Shown piece by piece: positions 7,171-15,315 of a stretch of 64,000 bases of DNA. The position numbers and the translations under genes were made by a program. Under the pieces are notes generated by a model. It had not been told where the DNA came from, ran no database searches, and saw only the letters and a list, made by a program, of their open reading frames with translations. Source of the stretch: Vallitalea guaymasensis (lineage in GTDB: Bacteria > Bacillota > Clostridia > Lachnospirales > Vallitaleaceae); contig NZ_CP058561.1 in NCBI RefSeq assembly GCF_018141425.1, forward strand, positions 4,154,001 through 4,218,000. Direction: 5' to 3'. Position 1 is the stretch's first letter; the number at the start of each line of letters is the position of its first letter.

Positions 7171-8691
7171 ATGAAAAAGAGAAAAATTACAGGGCTAGTA
7201 TTATGTTTTTGTCTAATAATAGTTTTGTTGTATGGATGTAAAAGTCATAGCGAACCAACATCTAAAGATAAAACTACCCATACAACCGTAGAGCCTAATA
7301 ATGAGGATAATGAGTTAGAGGATGTAGAAAAGTCACAAGAGGATGATATAATAACATTGACTCTAGTAGAAAAAGATTTTATGCCATCTAATACTGATGA
7401 TTTAGAGTATATTGATGAAATAAATTCTGCATTATCAGAGAATGGAATAAAAGCTAAGTTAGAATTAGTACAGCTTCCTCAAGGAAGTTATTCAGAAAAA
7501 ATAGATGAATTGATTACTGACGGTAATATACCTGATATCATATGGTTCAGGGATGGAATTGATAAAAAATATGCCGAACAGGGTATGTTGGTTGATCTGA
7601 CAGAGTATATTGATGATTCAAAAGTATTGGGTAAAGCTATGGAGGAATACAATAAATCTCGTATAGATTCGTATCCATACCTGTTAAGAATTAGATATAA
7701 CACTCCCAAGCTGGCAGTGGTGAGAAAAGATTGGTTAGATGAATTAGAATTACCAATTCCTAAGACGGTTCAGGATTATTATACTGTATTAAGCGCATTT
7801 GCTAATAGTGATTTTGATCATAATGGTGAAAAAGACACTTATGGGGTAACAGTCACAGGTGATACAGATAGGCTCGATGATATTTTCAACGCTGCTTTTT
7901 CAATGCCTACCACTTGGATAAAAGACGAAACTGGCAAATACATCTATTCAAAGGTAAGTTGGTGTGAAAAAGAGAAATTAGCTTTTTACCGTAAATTGGT
8001 AGAAGAAAAAATACTTGATCCAGATTATGCTGTAACTAAATGGGATTCTATGGAAGAAAAATTATATACAGGAAAAGTCGGTATGATTATAGGATCAGCA
8101 GGAAAAGTCATTGAAATCTATAATACCAAATTAAGAAATGCAGGAATTGAAACTGATCTAATTCCCCTTGATCCTCCTATAGGAAATAGCGGTAATGGAT
8201 TAGCTCCAGTAGATGTTACAAGAGAAGACAAAGGTTTTGCAATATCTAATCAGTGTGAGCATAAAGACCTGGCTTTTAGAGTACTAGAATTTATGGCTTC
8301 TGATGAAGGGCAATTATTAGATAGACTTGGAATTGAAGGAAGAGATTATACAATAGATGGTTATGGTAATATTACACGTACTAAAAAAGGTGAAGAGTGG
8401 TATGCCAGATTTTTTGATGTACCCTCATGGGAATCACCAGTTCCATTACTATCAGATATAGCTCAAGAATCACTTGATATAGCATCTAAATATTACACTG
8501 AAGATATTAATTTTGAAATTCCTAAGGAGTATAGTACCAATTGGGATGAAATGACCAGTCTCTACAAAGAATATTCCTATAAAATCATCAATGGTGAAAT
8601 AGGTATTGAAAAATTTGATGAATTCGTTGAAAAATGGTATAAGGCTGGTGGAGAAGAAATTACAGAGTTAGCACAGGAAAAGCTAAAATAA
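7171..8691 (+). CDS. Extracellular solute-binding lipoprotein (ABC family 1 type)
   Basis: 506 aa. Signal peptide with lipobox LLYGC (Cys 23), an acidic linker to about residue 60, then a family-1 periplasmic-binding fold: IPDIIWFRDGIDKKYAEQGM, LAVVRKDWLDELELPIPKT, DFDHNGEKDTYGV, GKVGMIIGSAGK and AFRVLEFMASDEGQLL. These proteins deliver oligosaccharides to ABC importers; similar ones in Clostridia bind complex sugars. No permease or ATPase flanks it, so its transporter is elsewhere or is shared. It is separated from the S41 gene by 127 bp and has its own GGAGG site. Confidence 0.85.
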   Translation: MKKRKITGLVLCFCLIIVLLYGCKSHSEPTSKDKTTHTTVEPNNEDNELEDVEKSQEDDIITLTLVEKDFMPSNTDDLEYIDEINSALSENGIKAKLELVQLPQGSYSEKIDELITDGNIPDIIWFRDGIDKKYAEQGMLVDLTEYIDDSKVLGKAMEEYNKSRIDSYPYLLRIRYNTPKLAVVRKDWLDELELPIPKTVQDYYTVLSAFANSDFDHNGEKDTYGVTVTGDTDRLDDIFNAAFSMPTTWIKDETGKYIYSKVSWCEKEKLAFYRKLVEEKILDPDYAVTKWDSMEEKLYTGKVGMIIGSAGKVIEIYNTKLRNAGIETDLIPLDPPIGNSGNGLAPVDVTREDKGFAISNQCEHKDLAFRVLEFMASDEGQLLDRLGIEGRDYTIDGYGNITRTKKGEEWYARFFDVPSWESPVPLLSDIAQESLDIASKYYTEDINFEIPKEYSTNWDEMTSLYKEYSYKIINGEIGIEKFDEFVEKWYKAGGEEITELAQEKLK

Positions 8692-8705
8692 ATAAATTAT
8701 CAATG

Positions 8706-8769
8706 GGGCTGTCGGATAATACATTTTCAGAAGGCTACAAGTCTTGGAAGATGTATTATCCGACAGCCC
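8706..8769. terminator. Bidirectional terminator-like hairpin, GGGCTGT family copy 1
   Basis: Perfect 19-bp inverted repeat (8706-8724 with 8751-8769), GGGCTGTCGGATAATACAT and its complement, between two convergent genes. A sister hairpin lies at 45867-45905. Confidence 0.7.
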
Positions 8770-8816
8770 TTAAATTTAGTTCATAAACAGACTGCCATAA
8801 TCTTATAACAGATTCA

Positions 8817-9776
8817 TCAGTAATTTACAATATTTCCGTTTTCGTCTATAATATTACCATCTTTATCAAAATATGTTGTTACTAAAACATTTGTAGGTAT
8901 CTTAACTTCTCCTACAACAACCTCTCTCTTCCATTCTTTTACATTTTTTCTGAATTGCATAGTTTCTGTGTTTATTATTCCCATTTCAATCATATTATCT
9001 AGGAAATAATCTTCGACTCTTTCTTCTGTTCCATCTGCTAATGTATAAATATTTCCAACAAAACCATCATGAAAATGCCCTGGAATTGGTCTTCCTAAAT
9101 CACCACCACCGTTACAGATACTGCATTCATTGACATGTCTTACTCTTATGATATCAATGTATTTCTGAACGTTAACTAATTTTTTTACATCAATAAGAGA
9201 ACGATAGGTTGAAAATTGGAATCCAACTCCTCTTTCAGCTTTAGTACAATTAGCAGGAGCATTTGCTATAGGAAAACCATAATTAAAACCTTTGCTATAG
9301 CTTTTTGTAACAGTATTTCCTACTGTTTTGGTAATGGTCTGTGAATGACTTGTACTAACATTTGATGAGAAGATTTTGGATATTTTTATACCCAAGGATA
9401 CAGAAACAGATGTTGTATTTGTCTCAGAAGTAGAAACAGAATGGGATATAGAAACTGATTCATTTAATGTTCCTGAGAAATTATCTGTTCTATAGATAGT
9501 TCCAAATCTCTTGTAATCAACAACAGGGTCATCATCTGAAGGACCTTTAACTAATTTTGTTTCTCTAACTCTAGCATAATAGTCTCCATTGTCATCACTA
9601 TATTTAACATAACCAGTATTAGAATTTTCATCATATGGTCCTACTATGTATATTGGGGATGACTTCACTAATGGCTCAACTACACTGGACTTTGTAATTG
9701 AACTAGCTCCATGCACTGACGATACAGGCAACATAACTAATAAAAGCACCACGAAAATATTAAACAATTTTTTCAT
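8817..9776 (-). CDS. Secreted protein with Ser/Thr-rich amphipathic stretch, possible aerolysin-like pore former
   Basis: 319 aa. Signal peptide (MKKLFNIFVVLLLVML, cleavage near HGA at 22-24). Residues ~100-165 are a long alternating Ser/Thr-rich beta segment (LNESVSISHSVSTSETNTTS, then NVSTSHSQTITKTVGNTV). This resembles the insertion-loop region of aerolysin/ETX-MTX2 beta-pore-forming proteins. After it come a CNGGGDLG segment with two nearby Cys residues and an acidic beta-rich tail ending in YFDKDGNIIDENGNI. The resemblance is by pattern only; no toxin function is shown. GAGGAG lies 7 bp before the ATG. It is convergent with the solute-binding gene and stands alone. Confidence 0.5.
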   Translation of the reverse strand: MKKLFNIFVVLLLVMLPVSSVHGASSITKSSVVEPLVKSSPIYIVGPYDENSNTGYVKYSDDNGDYYARVRETKLVKGPSDDDPVVDYKRFGTIYRTDNFSGTLNESVSISHSVSTSETNTTSVSVSLGIKISKIFSSNVSTSHSQTITKTVGNTVTKSYSKGFNYGFPIANAPANCTKAERGVGFQFSTYRSLIDVKKLVNVQKYIDIIRVRHVNECSICNGGGDLGRPIPGHFHDGFVGNIYTLADGTEERVEDYFLDNMIEMGIINTETMQFRKNVKEWKREVVVGEVKIPTNVLVTTYFDKDGNIIDENGNIVNY

Positions 9777-10276
9777 AACAACACTCCTCTAATAATTTTT
9801 AAATAAAAAATATAAACCACTATCTATTCAAGAATTCACATCATACATATTCAAACTTATGAAACAAGTCCTCGTGCAGCTTGTACCATCTTTAAAAGTG
9901 AATTATCACACTCCTTAATAATATAATCTAGCAGCCTGTAATTATATTATACATATAATTAGATTAATAATTTGCCGAAATTACTGAAAAAATCTATTTA
10001 TTATTTAAAATAGCTAAATGTTTAGAAAAGTGTTTGAAAAAGAGGTTGGAGGAAGATAGACACTATTTTTATATAGTAATTAGACCTATTTTATACAATC
10101 TAATAAGCCAAAAAATTCAATAAAATTAACACAAATCAAAGAAAATTATCTTTTACTAAGGGTATTTGTTACTTATTCCAAGCAAAAAGTATATTACTAA
10201 ATTTATATAGTAAAATATATACAAAAAGAATTGTAAATAAAATGGATATTTGTGTAGCATTATTTTAGAAATCATG
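9777..10276. other. 500-bp AT-rich non-coding stretch
   Basis: No gene with a ribosome site on either strand. A small ACAAG/CTTGT hairpin near 9865-9890 and TATAAT-like runs at about 9940-9960 probably belong to the 5' region of the secreted-protein gene on the minus strand. Nothing else is recognisable. Confidence 0.4.
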
Positions 10277-10390
10277 TATAATAATAAGAGTAAGAAAACC
10301 CCATAAAAACCTATAAACCCCCAAAAATTTATTTTTTTAAATACCTTCTCCTTAAAGAAGACAGCGATCGGTAGCTGTCTTCTTTTTACT
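10277..10390 (+). ncRNA. Candidate small RNA ending in an intrinsic terminator
   Basis: TATAAT at 10277-10282 is followed by about 70 nt of C- and A-rich non-coding sequence (ACCCC and ACCCCC tracts) and then a strong terminator. In that terminator AAAGAAGACAGC (10354-10365) pairs perfectly with GCTGTCTTCTTT (10374-10385), followed by T. There is no gene upstream on this strand for over a kilobase that this terminator could serve. The -35 is weak, so transcription from here is not certain. Confidence 0.4.
10354..10388 (+). terminator. Strong intrinsic terminator of the candidate small RNA
   Basis: 12-bp perfect stem, 8-nt loop GATCGGTA, then a T-run. Confidence 0.8.
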
Positions 10391-10463
10391 ATCTATCTTT
10401 ATCAACATACTAAATATTATTTCAATCCATATTAAACTAATTATCTAATTAATCCATAAAATT

Positions 10464-10565
10464 AATGATATAAATAATGACATAAATAATGATATAAATA
10501 ACGATACATACAACGATATAAATAACGATATAAATAACGATACATATAACGATATAAATAACGAG
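10464..10565. repeat. 12-bp minisatellite, eight units of AACGATATAAAT type
   Basis: Eight contiguous 12-bp units from 10464 to 10559 (AATGATATAAAT, AATGACATAAAT, AACGATACATAC and similar), then a partial unit AACGAG that runs into the structured element. Read as codons, most changes are AAT/AAC or GAT/GAC, but no start codon or ribosome site precedes the open frame. Confidence 0.85.
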
Positions 10566-10738
10566 TGTAGGTAGTATAGGGGAATATGTAGCAGTGAGCC
10601 ATGGACGGCGAACTCAGCCCTTAATCTGACAGCCCTACTGGACTGTCAGAAATAATAATGGACTCGATGTCCATTATTATTTATTGGAAACATGGACGTT
10701 TAACGGGCTGACGAAATATTCCCCTATACTACCTACAC
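10565..10738. ncRNA. Structured element copy 1: three-way-junction RNA candidate with AUGGAC loops
   Basis: The ends form a perfect 23-bp inverted repeat (P1, 10565-10587 with 10716-10738). Inside, plus-strand reading gives GTAGCAGTGA, then hairpin P2 (GCC-ATGGAC-GGC, 10598-10609), then GAAC. P3 follows (TCAGCCC 10614-10620 with GGGCTGA 10705-10711), then CGAA. Nested in P3 are a 7-bp hairpin (10626-10632/10643-10649), a 13-bp hairpin (10651-10663/10669-10681) and AAAC-ATGGAC-GTTT (10688-10701). Copy 2 at 29840-29945 keeps the junction bases while the stems change with compensation. The strand is inferred from the loops; promoter and function are unknown. Confidence 0.6.
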
Positions 10739-10778
10739 GACCGTTAGGCACTCTATCACTTCATTAACTTAATAATAT

Positions 10779-12071
10779 TTATAATTTCTTCTGTTCTTTT
10801 CTATATAAAACCCCAATAAAAAACGCTATAACCAAAGATATAAACGGAATTACCGACATCAAAAATCTAAACGCACCTGCTGGATTAGGACCTGGATTAT
10901 CCCCATTAACATATCCATACAACACTCCAATCAATGCAAAAGCCACACTTTGAAAAACTCCACTGATTCTAATAATAAACCCATAAACACTAAGATAGAT
11001 AGCCTCTCTCCTTGAACCTGTTTTTTCAGCATCCTTATCAATAATCTCACTAGTAATTACCTCACCACTAATTAAAACACTGCAATAGCCTATGCCCAAC
11101 AGCATTCCCGAAATAATCCCTGTAGTAAAATTATACGAAAAACCTAAAGGAATGACTGTTATCCCGATAACCGCTACACCTATCAACCATGTCTTGGAAG
11201 CACCTACTTTTTTAACAAGCTTAGTCCATATAAGCACAGCTGGAATAGCTACAACGAATATAGAAGCCATCATCAGAGAGGTCTTATCAGAATCTAATCC
11301 TAGAGAATACTTAGCATAAAACGGTAAAGCCGCTATAAGCAGACCAAAAACAAATTGTATGAAAGTATAAGCAATAGAATAGATCCAGAATAATTTATTG
11401 CTAAGAGTTTCTTTGAATGCCTTGACAAAAGGTATTTTCGGAGTATCAATCAGAGACTTATCCTCATGACTCCCAAGTATAGAGTACAACAATATCACAG
11501 TACCAATAATGCCATATACAACAGCCATCATAGTAAACCCAAGATTTTTATATAATATTGGAGTTACAGCCATACCAATGATTGTACCAATGATTCCAAA
11601 GATCTGTTTCAATCCGCTGGCTTTTGCTCTTAATGAGTTTTTTCTGAATAATTCAGGGAAAAGCGCACCATAATTTCCCCATAAAATAGTTGCAAAAGTT
11701 TCATACAGAAAAATAATTATAGTAAAATACCAAAAAAGTCTATTTCCCTCCATAAAACTTGAAGGTGTAGAGAAAACCAAGATAAAAAATATTATGTAGA
11801 AAGGTAATGCTCCAATGAGCCAGGGTTTTCTTCTGCCCCATTTGGTACGAGTATTATCTGATAAATAACCAAATAAAATATTATCTACTGCATCCCACAC
11901 TGAAAATATACCTCGTCCAATTGCTGCAAGACCCACTGCCAAGTTAAGGGTATCCACATAATAGTACATGAGAAATACAGTGAAAGCCTGACTAGGTATT
12001 TGCAAACCGAGCATACCTAATGAATACCTTAATGTTGATACTTTTCTTTTGTTGTCCTGTGATTCATTCAA
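10779..12071 (-). CDS. GPH-family (MelB-like) sugar:cation symporter
   Basis: 430 aa with about 12 membrane spans. The glycoside-pentoside-hexuronide family signature is clear: DNILFGYLSDNTRTKWGRRKPW (given here as the region at residues ~60-82) with the Asp used for cation binding. Further matches are TILWGNYGALFPELF and the GLKQIFGIIGT helix. It imports a glycoside with Na+ or H+. The start is a TTG preceded by AAAGGAGATGA at suitable spacing; an ATG 4 bp further in is out of frame. It is divergent from the PIG-L deacetylase gene. Substrate cannot be told from sequence; the polysaccharide-degrading neighbours suggest a sugar or uronide. Confidence 0.85.
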   Translation of the reverse strand: MNESQDNKRKVSTLRYSLGMLGLQIPSQAFTVFLMYYYVDTLNLAVGLAAIGRGIFSVWDAVDNILFGYLSDNTRTKWGRRKPWLIGALPFYIIFFILVFSTPSSFMEGNRLFWYFTIIIFLYETFATILWGNYGALFPELFRKNSLRAKASGLKQIFGIIGTIIGMAVTPILYKNLGFTMMAVVYGIIGTVILLYSILGSHEDKSLIDTPKIPFVKAFKETLSNKLFWIYSIAYTFIQFVFGLLIAALPFYAKYSLGLDSDKTSLMMASIFVVAIPAVLIWTKLVKKVGASKTWLIGVAVIGITVIPLGFSYNFTTGIISGMLLGIGYCSVLISGEVITSEIIDKDAEKTGSRREAIYLSVYGFIIRISGVFQSVAFALIGVLYGYVNGDNPGPNPAGAFRFLMSVIPFISLVIAFFIGVLYRKEQKKL

Positions 12072-12264
12072 ATTAAAATCATCTCCTTTAATAAGTAATT
12101 GATTGTGAATATTATAACTAAATGCTTTACAGACTCAATTATACATCAATAAATATAACAATATCAATGATATAATTAAAACGCATAAACTTTCTGTTGA
12201 TTCATTTTTTTGAGTATGATAAGATAATATTTAGGTGGTTTTATAGTTAAAGGAGGAGTTATAT

Positions 12265-13020
12265 TTGGTAGCGAGTACAATATTTAAGATACCTAGCATA
12301 GAAGATGCTGGTAGAATTTTGTTTGTACAGCCTCATCCAGATGATAATGATATTGGTGCAGGGGGTACTATTGCAAAATTATCTAATAATGGTTGTGAAA
12401 TATATTATTTAACTGTAACAAATGGAAGTATGGGAACAGTAGACCCATTGATGAAAAGGGATAAATTGGCTTATATAAGAAAAGAAGAACAAGAAAAGGC
12501 AGCAGATATTCTAGGGGTAAAACAAGTGATTTCTCTAGGTATTGATGAATTGACTAATATCTCAGTTACAGATATGGCAGGTAAAATAGTTAGTGTCATA
12601 AGAGAAATCAAACCAGAGATTGTTATAACAGTTGATCCATGGTTGATGTATGAAGGTCATCCAGATCATATAAAAGTAGGAAAAGCAACAGTTGAAGCCT
12701 GTTTATTTGCATTATTCCCTCATTATCCAAGTAATGAGGAAGGTATTACTTATGAGAGTTACAGTGTACAAGGTATAGGTTTTTACCATACCACATATCC
12801 TAATACCATTATAGATATTGGTGGATATTTTGAAACAAAAATCAAAAGTATAGCTACTCACATAAGCCAGTTCAATAAAGATGATCTGCAGATGATGAAA
12901 GATTATCTTAAGTTGAAAAGTAAACAAATCGGTGAATCCAATGGTTATAAGTTAGCTGAGGGGTTCAAGATCTTTACTCCGAAACATATGCATTGTTTTG
13001 TAGATGCAGTCAAGATATGA
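12265..13020 (+). CDS. PIG-L/LmbE-family deacetylase
   Basis: 251 aa. Zn-dependent deacetylase fold: PHPDDNDIGAGGT (residues ~22-34, metal-binding His and Asp plus the general-base Asp), SMGTVDP, RKEEQEKAADILGV and the second metal motif EGHPDH (~131-136). Family members remove acetyl groups from GlcNAc-type sugars. The usual Glu after HPDD is Asn here, as in some relatives. TTG start 10 bp after AGGAGG. Lies alone and divergent from the sugar symporter; a linked role in amino-sugar use is possible but not shown. Confidence 0.88.
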   Translation: MVASTIFKIPSIEDAGRILFVQPHPDDNDIGAGGTIAKLSNNGCEIYYLTVTNGSMGTVDPLMKRDKLAYIRKEEQEKAADILGVKQVISLGIDELTNISVTDMAGKIVSVIREIKPEIVITVDPWLMYEGHPDHIKVGKATVEACLFALFPHYPSNEEGITYESYSVQGIGFYHTTYPNTIIDIGGYFETKIKSIATHISQFNKDDLQMMKDYLKLKSKQIGESNGYKLAEGFKIFTPKHMHCFVDAVKI

Positions 13021-13046
13021 TTGAAATTCAATATTAGTTCAAATAC

Positions 13047-13088
13047 ATAGCATAGTAATTATAATTTATCGTTTATATACTATGCTAT
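13047..13088. terminator. Hairpin between the deacetylase and MoxR genes
   Basis: Perfect 11-bp stem ATAGCATAGTA (13047-13057) with TACTATGCTAT (13078-13088); no T-run on either side, so terminator activity is unsure. Confidence 0.5.
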
Positions 13089-13159
13089 CATTCTAACAAG
13101 ATTTAATTATATATCAGTTTGTAAACACCACTACTTTACGAGATATGAGGGAGGTTCTT

Positions 13160-14116
13160 ATGGAAAAATCAAGACAGGTATTACAAGATATAGTCAGAAA
13201 TATAGAAAAAGTCATTGTGGGAAAAAACGAAGTTATTAAATTGATGGTAATTTCATTAGCATGTGATTCTCATGTATTGATAGAAGATGTTCCAGGAGTA
13301 GGAAAAACTACATTGGTATCAGCATTAGCTAAATCCATCAATGGTTCTTTCAATAGAATTCAATTTACTCCTGATGTTATGCCTTCAGATATAACAGGTT
13401 TTTCTATGTACAATCAAAAGAGTAATGAATTTGAATTCCATAAAGGCGTTGTCATGGGAAATATCCTTTTGGCGGATGAAATCAATAGAACACCACCGAA
13501 AACTCAATCAAGTCTATTGGAAGCTATGGAAGAAAAACAGGTAACTGTTGATGGTATAACCCATGAGCTGCCAAAACCTTTTATGGTGTTAGCAACACAG
13601 AATCCTATTGAATATTTAGGTACTTATCCTTTGCCAGAGGCTCAGATAGATAGGTTTATCATGAAAATATCCATTGGGTATCCAGAAGAAAGTGAAGAAA
13701 AGAAGATACTCAAATTATATGAACACAAAAGTCCTTTTGAATCATTACAACCAGTAGCAACTTGCGAAGATATTATTAATGTTCAGAGCAAAGTTCGTGA
13801 GATATACTGTAGTGACGATATCATGAAATATATTGTCAAGCTTGTTGCTATGACAAGAGAATCAGATGATTTGGTATTAGGTGCAAGCCCAAGAGGTTCT
13901 TTATATGTTCTTCTTGCAGCAAAAGCATTTGCCTTGTACGATGGCAGGGATTTTATTATTCCAGACGATGTAAAAGAAATCTTTTTACCTGTTTTATCTC
14001 ATAGGCTCATACTCAGAAATGAAGCCAAGTTCAATAAAGTAACTCCAGAACAAATATTGAATGATATCATGAAACAAGTAAAAGTGCCTACGGGTGATTA
14101 CCATGAAAAAAAATAG
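13160..14116 (+). CDS. MoxR-family AAA+ ATPase
   Basis: 318 aa. Walker A VPGVGKTT (~48), Walker B ILLADEINR (~108), sensor MVLATQNPIEYLGTYPLPEAQIDRF (region ~152-176) and a C-terminal lid with SPRGSLYVLLAAKA. MoxR ATPases act as chaperones that activate or insert partner proteins, often together with DUF58 and transglutaminase membrane proteins, as here. Start at 13160 is 6 bp after GGGAGG. It overlaps the DUF58 gene by 14 bp, showing tight coupling. First gene of a three-gene operon. Confidence 0.93.
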   Translation: MEKSRQVLQDIVRNIEKVIVGKNEVIKLMVISLACDSHVLIEDVPGVGKTTLVSALAKSINGSFNRIQFTPDVMPSDITGFSMYNQKSNEFEFHKGVVMGNILLADEINRTPPKTQSSLLEAMEEKQVTVDGITHELPKPFMVLATQNPIEYLGTYPLPEAQIDRFIMKISIGYPEESEEKKILKLYEHKSPFESLQPVATCEDIINVQSKVREIYCSDDIMKYIVKLVAMTRESDDLVLGASPRGSLYVLLAAKAFALYDGRDFIIPDDVKEIFLPVLSHRLILRNEAKFNKVTPEQILNDIMKQVKVPTGDYHEKK

Positions 14117-15302
14117 ATTCTATCTAATATTATTACTCATAATTGGAATATTAACTTATTATATTGAAGGATACATATTAACAACTGTTTTCTATATTTT
14201 ATTATTGGTACCTATTCTATCTTTTGGGTCAATATTACTTACCTATAATCAATTCCAGGTAAGTCATAAGGTGAGTAAAAAGAAAATCGTCAAAGGGGAT
14301 AAGATCAATTATACTCTTACATTATATAATACTAACAGCTTAGTTTACTGTCCTATCAGACTAAAACTCGAATCAGATAAAATACTCTTTAAAAATCAAT
14401 TTGTAACTCCAACTATAGTTCTGTACCCTAAAACTCAAGAAGAGATAGTAATACCTCTTAGATGTAACTATAGAGGTTACTATAGATTGGGTGTTAAATC
14501 CATTATAATAGATGATTATTTTGGACTTTTCTCCAAAGAATTCAAGTGTCTTGATGCTGTGAAAATGATAGTTTATCCATCCATAAAGAATTTGAACTAT
14601 CTACCTAATACCCATATGGATGTTGATGAAGTAACCGATTCAAGGAACAGGACAATGGAAGAACAGAATAATATCTCTTATATCAGAGAATATGAAAAAG
14701 GAGATACATTAAATAAAATCCATTGGAAATTATCCTCTAAGTATAATGAACTCATGGTTAAACAATATAGCGGTGAAATTAGCAATGAAGTTGATATCAT
14801 ATTAGATTCCAATAAGCATTATTCTGATTATGAGTTGAATATAGCTTTAGAAGATAAAATGATTGAGACATGTGTAATGCTTATAAATTATCTTTTGATT
14901 CATAACAAGACGGTTAATTTCATATACAATGATGTAAGAAATGTTGCTATAACAGGTAAAGACTATAATGATTTCCAAAGGATATATGAGGAGTGCGCAT
15001 TATTAGAATTCACACGTAAGTTTGATTTTGGAAAATCAATCCTAGAATATTATTATAGAGAAAATAATGATATCTTTATTAATAGTAATCAATACATTAT
15101 TACATCCAATATAAATGAAGTTTTAATCAAAAGCCTAAAACAACTAAATATACAAAAGATAAGAATAACCATTGTATACATATACTTCAGCGATAACAAG
15201 AATAATGAGTGCTTAGAAAAACTTAATGCAGAGGGTTATAATATAATAAACATTTCTTATGATAGTGACTTGGACACGTTGGTAGAAGGAACTTCATTAT
15301 AA
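14103..15302 (+). CDS. DUF58 domain membrane protein
   Basis: 399 aa. Two N-terminal membrane helices (~8-45), a beta-rich region, then the DUF58 core ISYIREYEKGDTLNKIHWKL (~residues 195-214) followed by a vWA-like part (VDIILDSNK...). The ATG at 14103 is preferred over the GTG at 14094 because it sits at better distance from the GGGTGA site. MoxR-DUF58-transglutaminase triplets are common in bacteria and are suspected to assemble or protect a cell-envelope complex. The precise role is unknown. Confidence 0.88.
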   Translation: MKKNRFYLILLLIIGILTYYIEGYILTTVFYILLLVPILSFGSILLTYNQFQVSHKVSKKKIVKGDKINYTLTLYNTNSLVYCPIRLKLESDKILFKNQFVTPTIVLYPKTQEEIVIPLRCNYRGYYRLGVKSIIIDDYFGLFSKEFKCLDAVKMIVYPSIKNLNYLPNTHMDVDEVTDSRNRTMEEQNNISYIREYEKGDTLNKIHWKLSSKYNELMVKQYSGEISNEVDIILDSNKHYSDYELNIALEDKMIETCVMLINYLLIHNKTVNFIYNDVRNVAITGKDYNDFQRIYEECALLEFTRKFDFGKSILEYYYRENNDIFINSNQYIITSNINEVLIKSLKQLNIQKIRITIVYIYFSDNKNNECLEKLNAEGYNIINISYDSDLDTLVEGTSL

Positions 15303-15315
15303 GTGAGGGGAAATT

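Noticed and set aside
9855-9900. Possible T-box or leader-peptide structure before the minus-strand secreted-protein gene
   Set aside because: No T-box sequence is present and the 10-codon frame has no well-spaced ribosome site.
10317-10326. ACCCCCAAAA run that resembles a SigI -35 element
   Set aside because: No CGAA occurs at the required distance downstream.
10464-10565. Short repeats considered as a CRISPR array
   Set aside because: Units are 12 bp, contiguous and without spacers, and no cas gene is near.
10708-10714. CTGACGA followed by A-rich sequence in structured element copy 1, resembling a hammerhead core
   Set aside because: The aligned copy 2 has CTGGCGA, losing the essential A, and the other junction strands do not fit a hammerhead.
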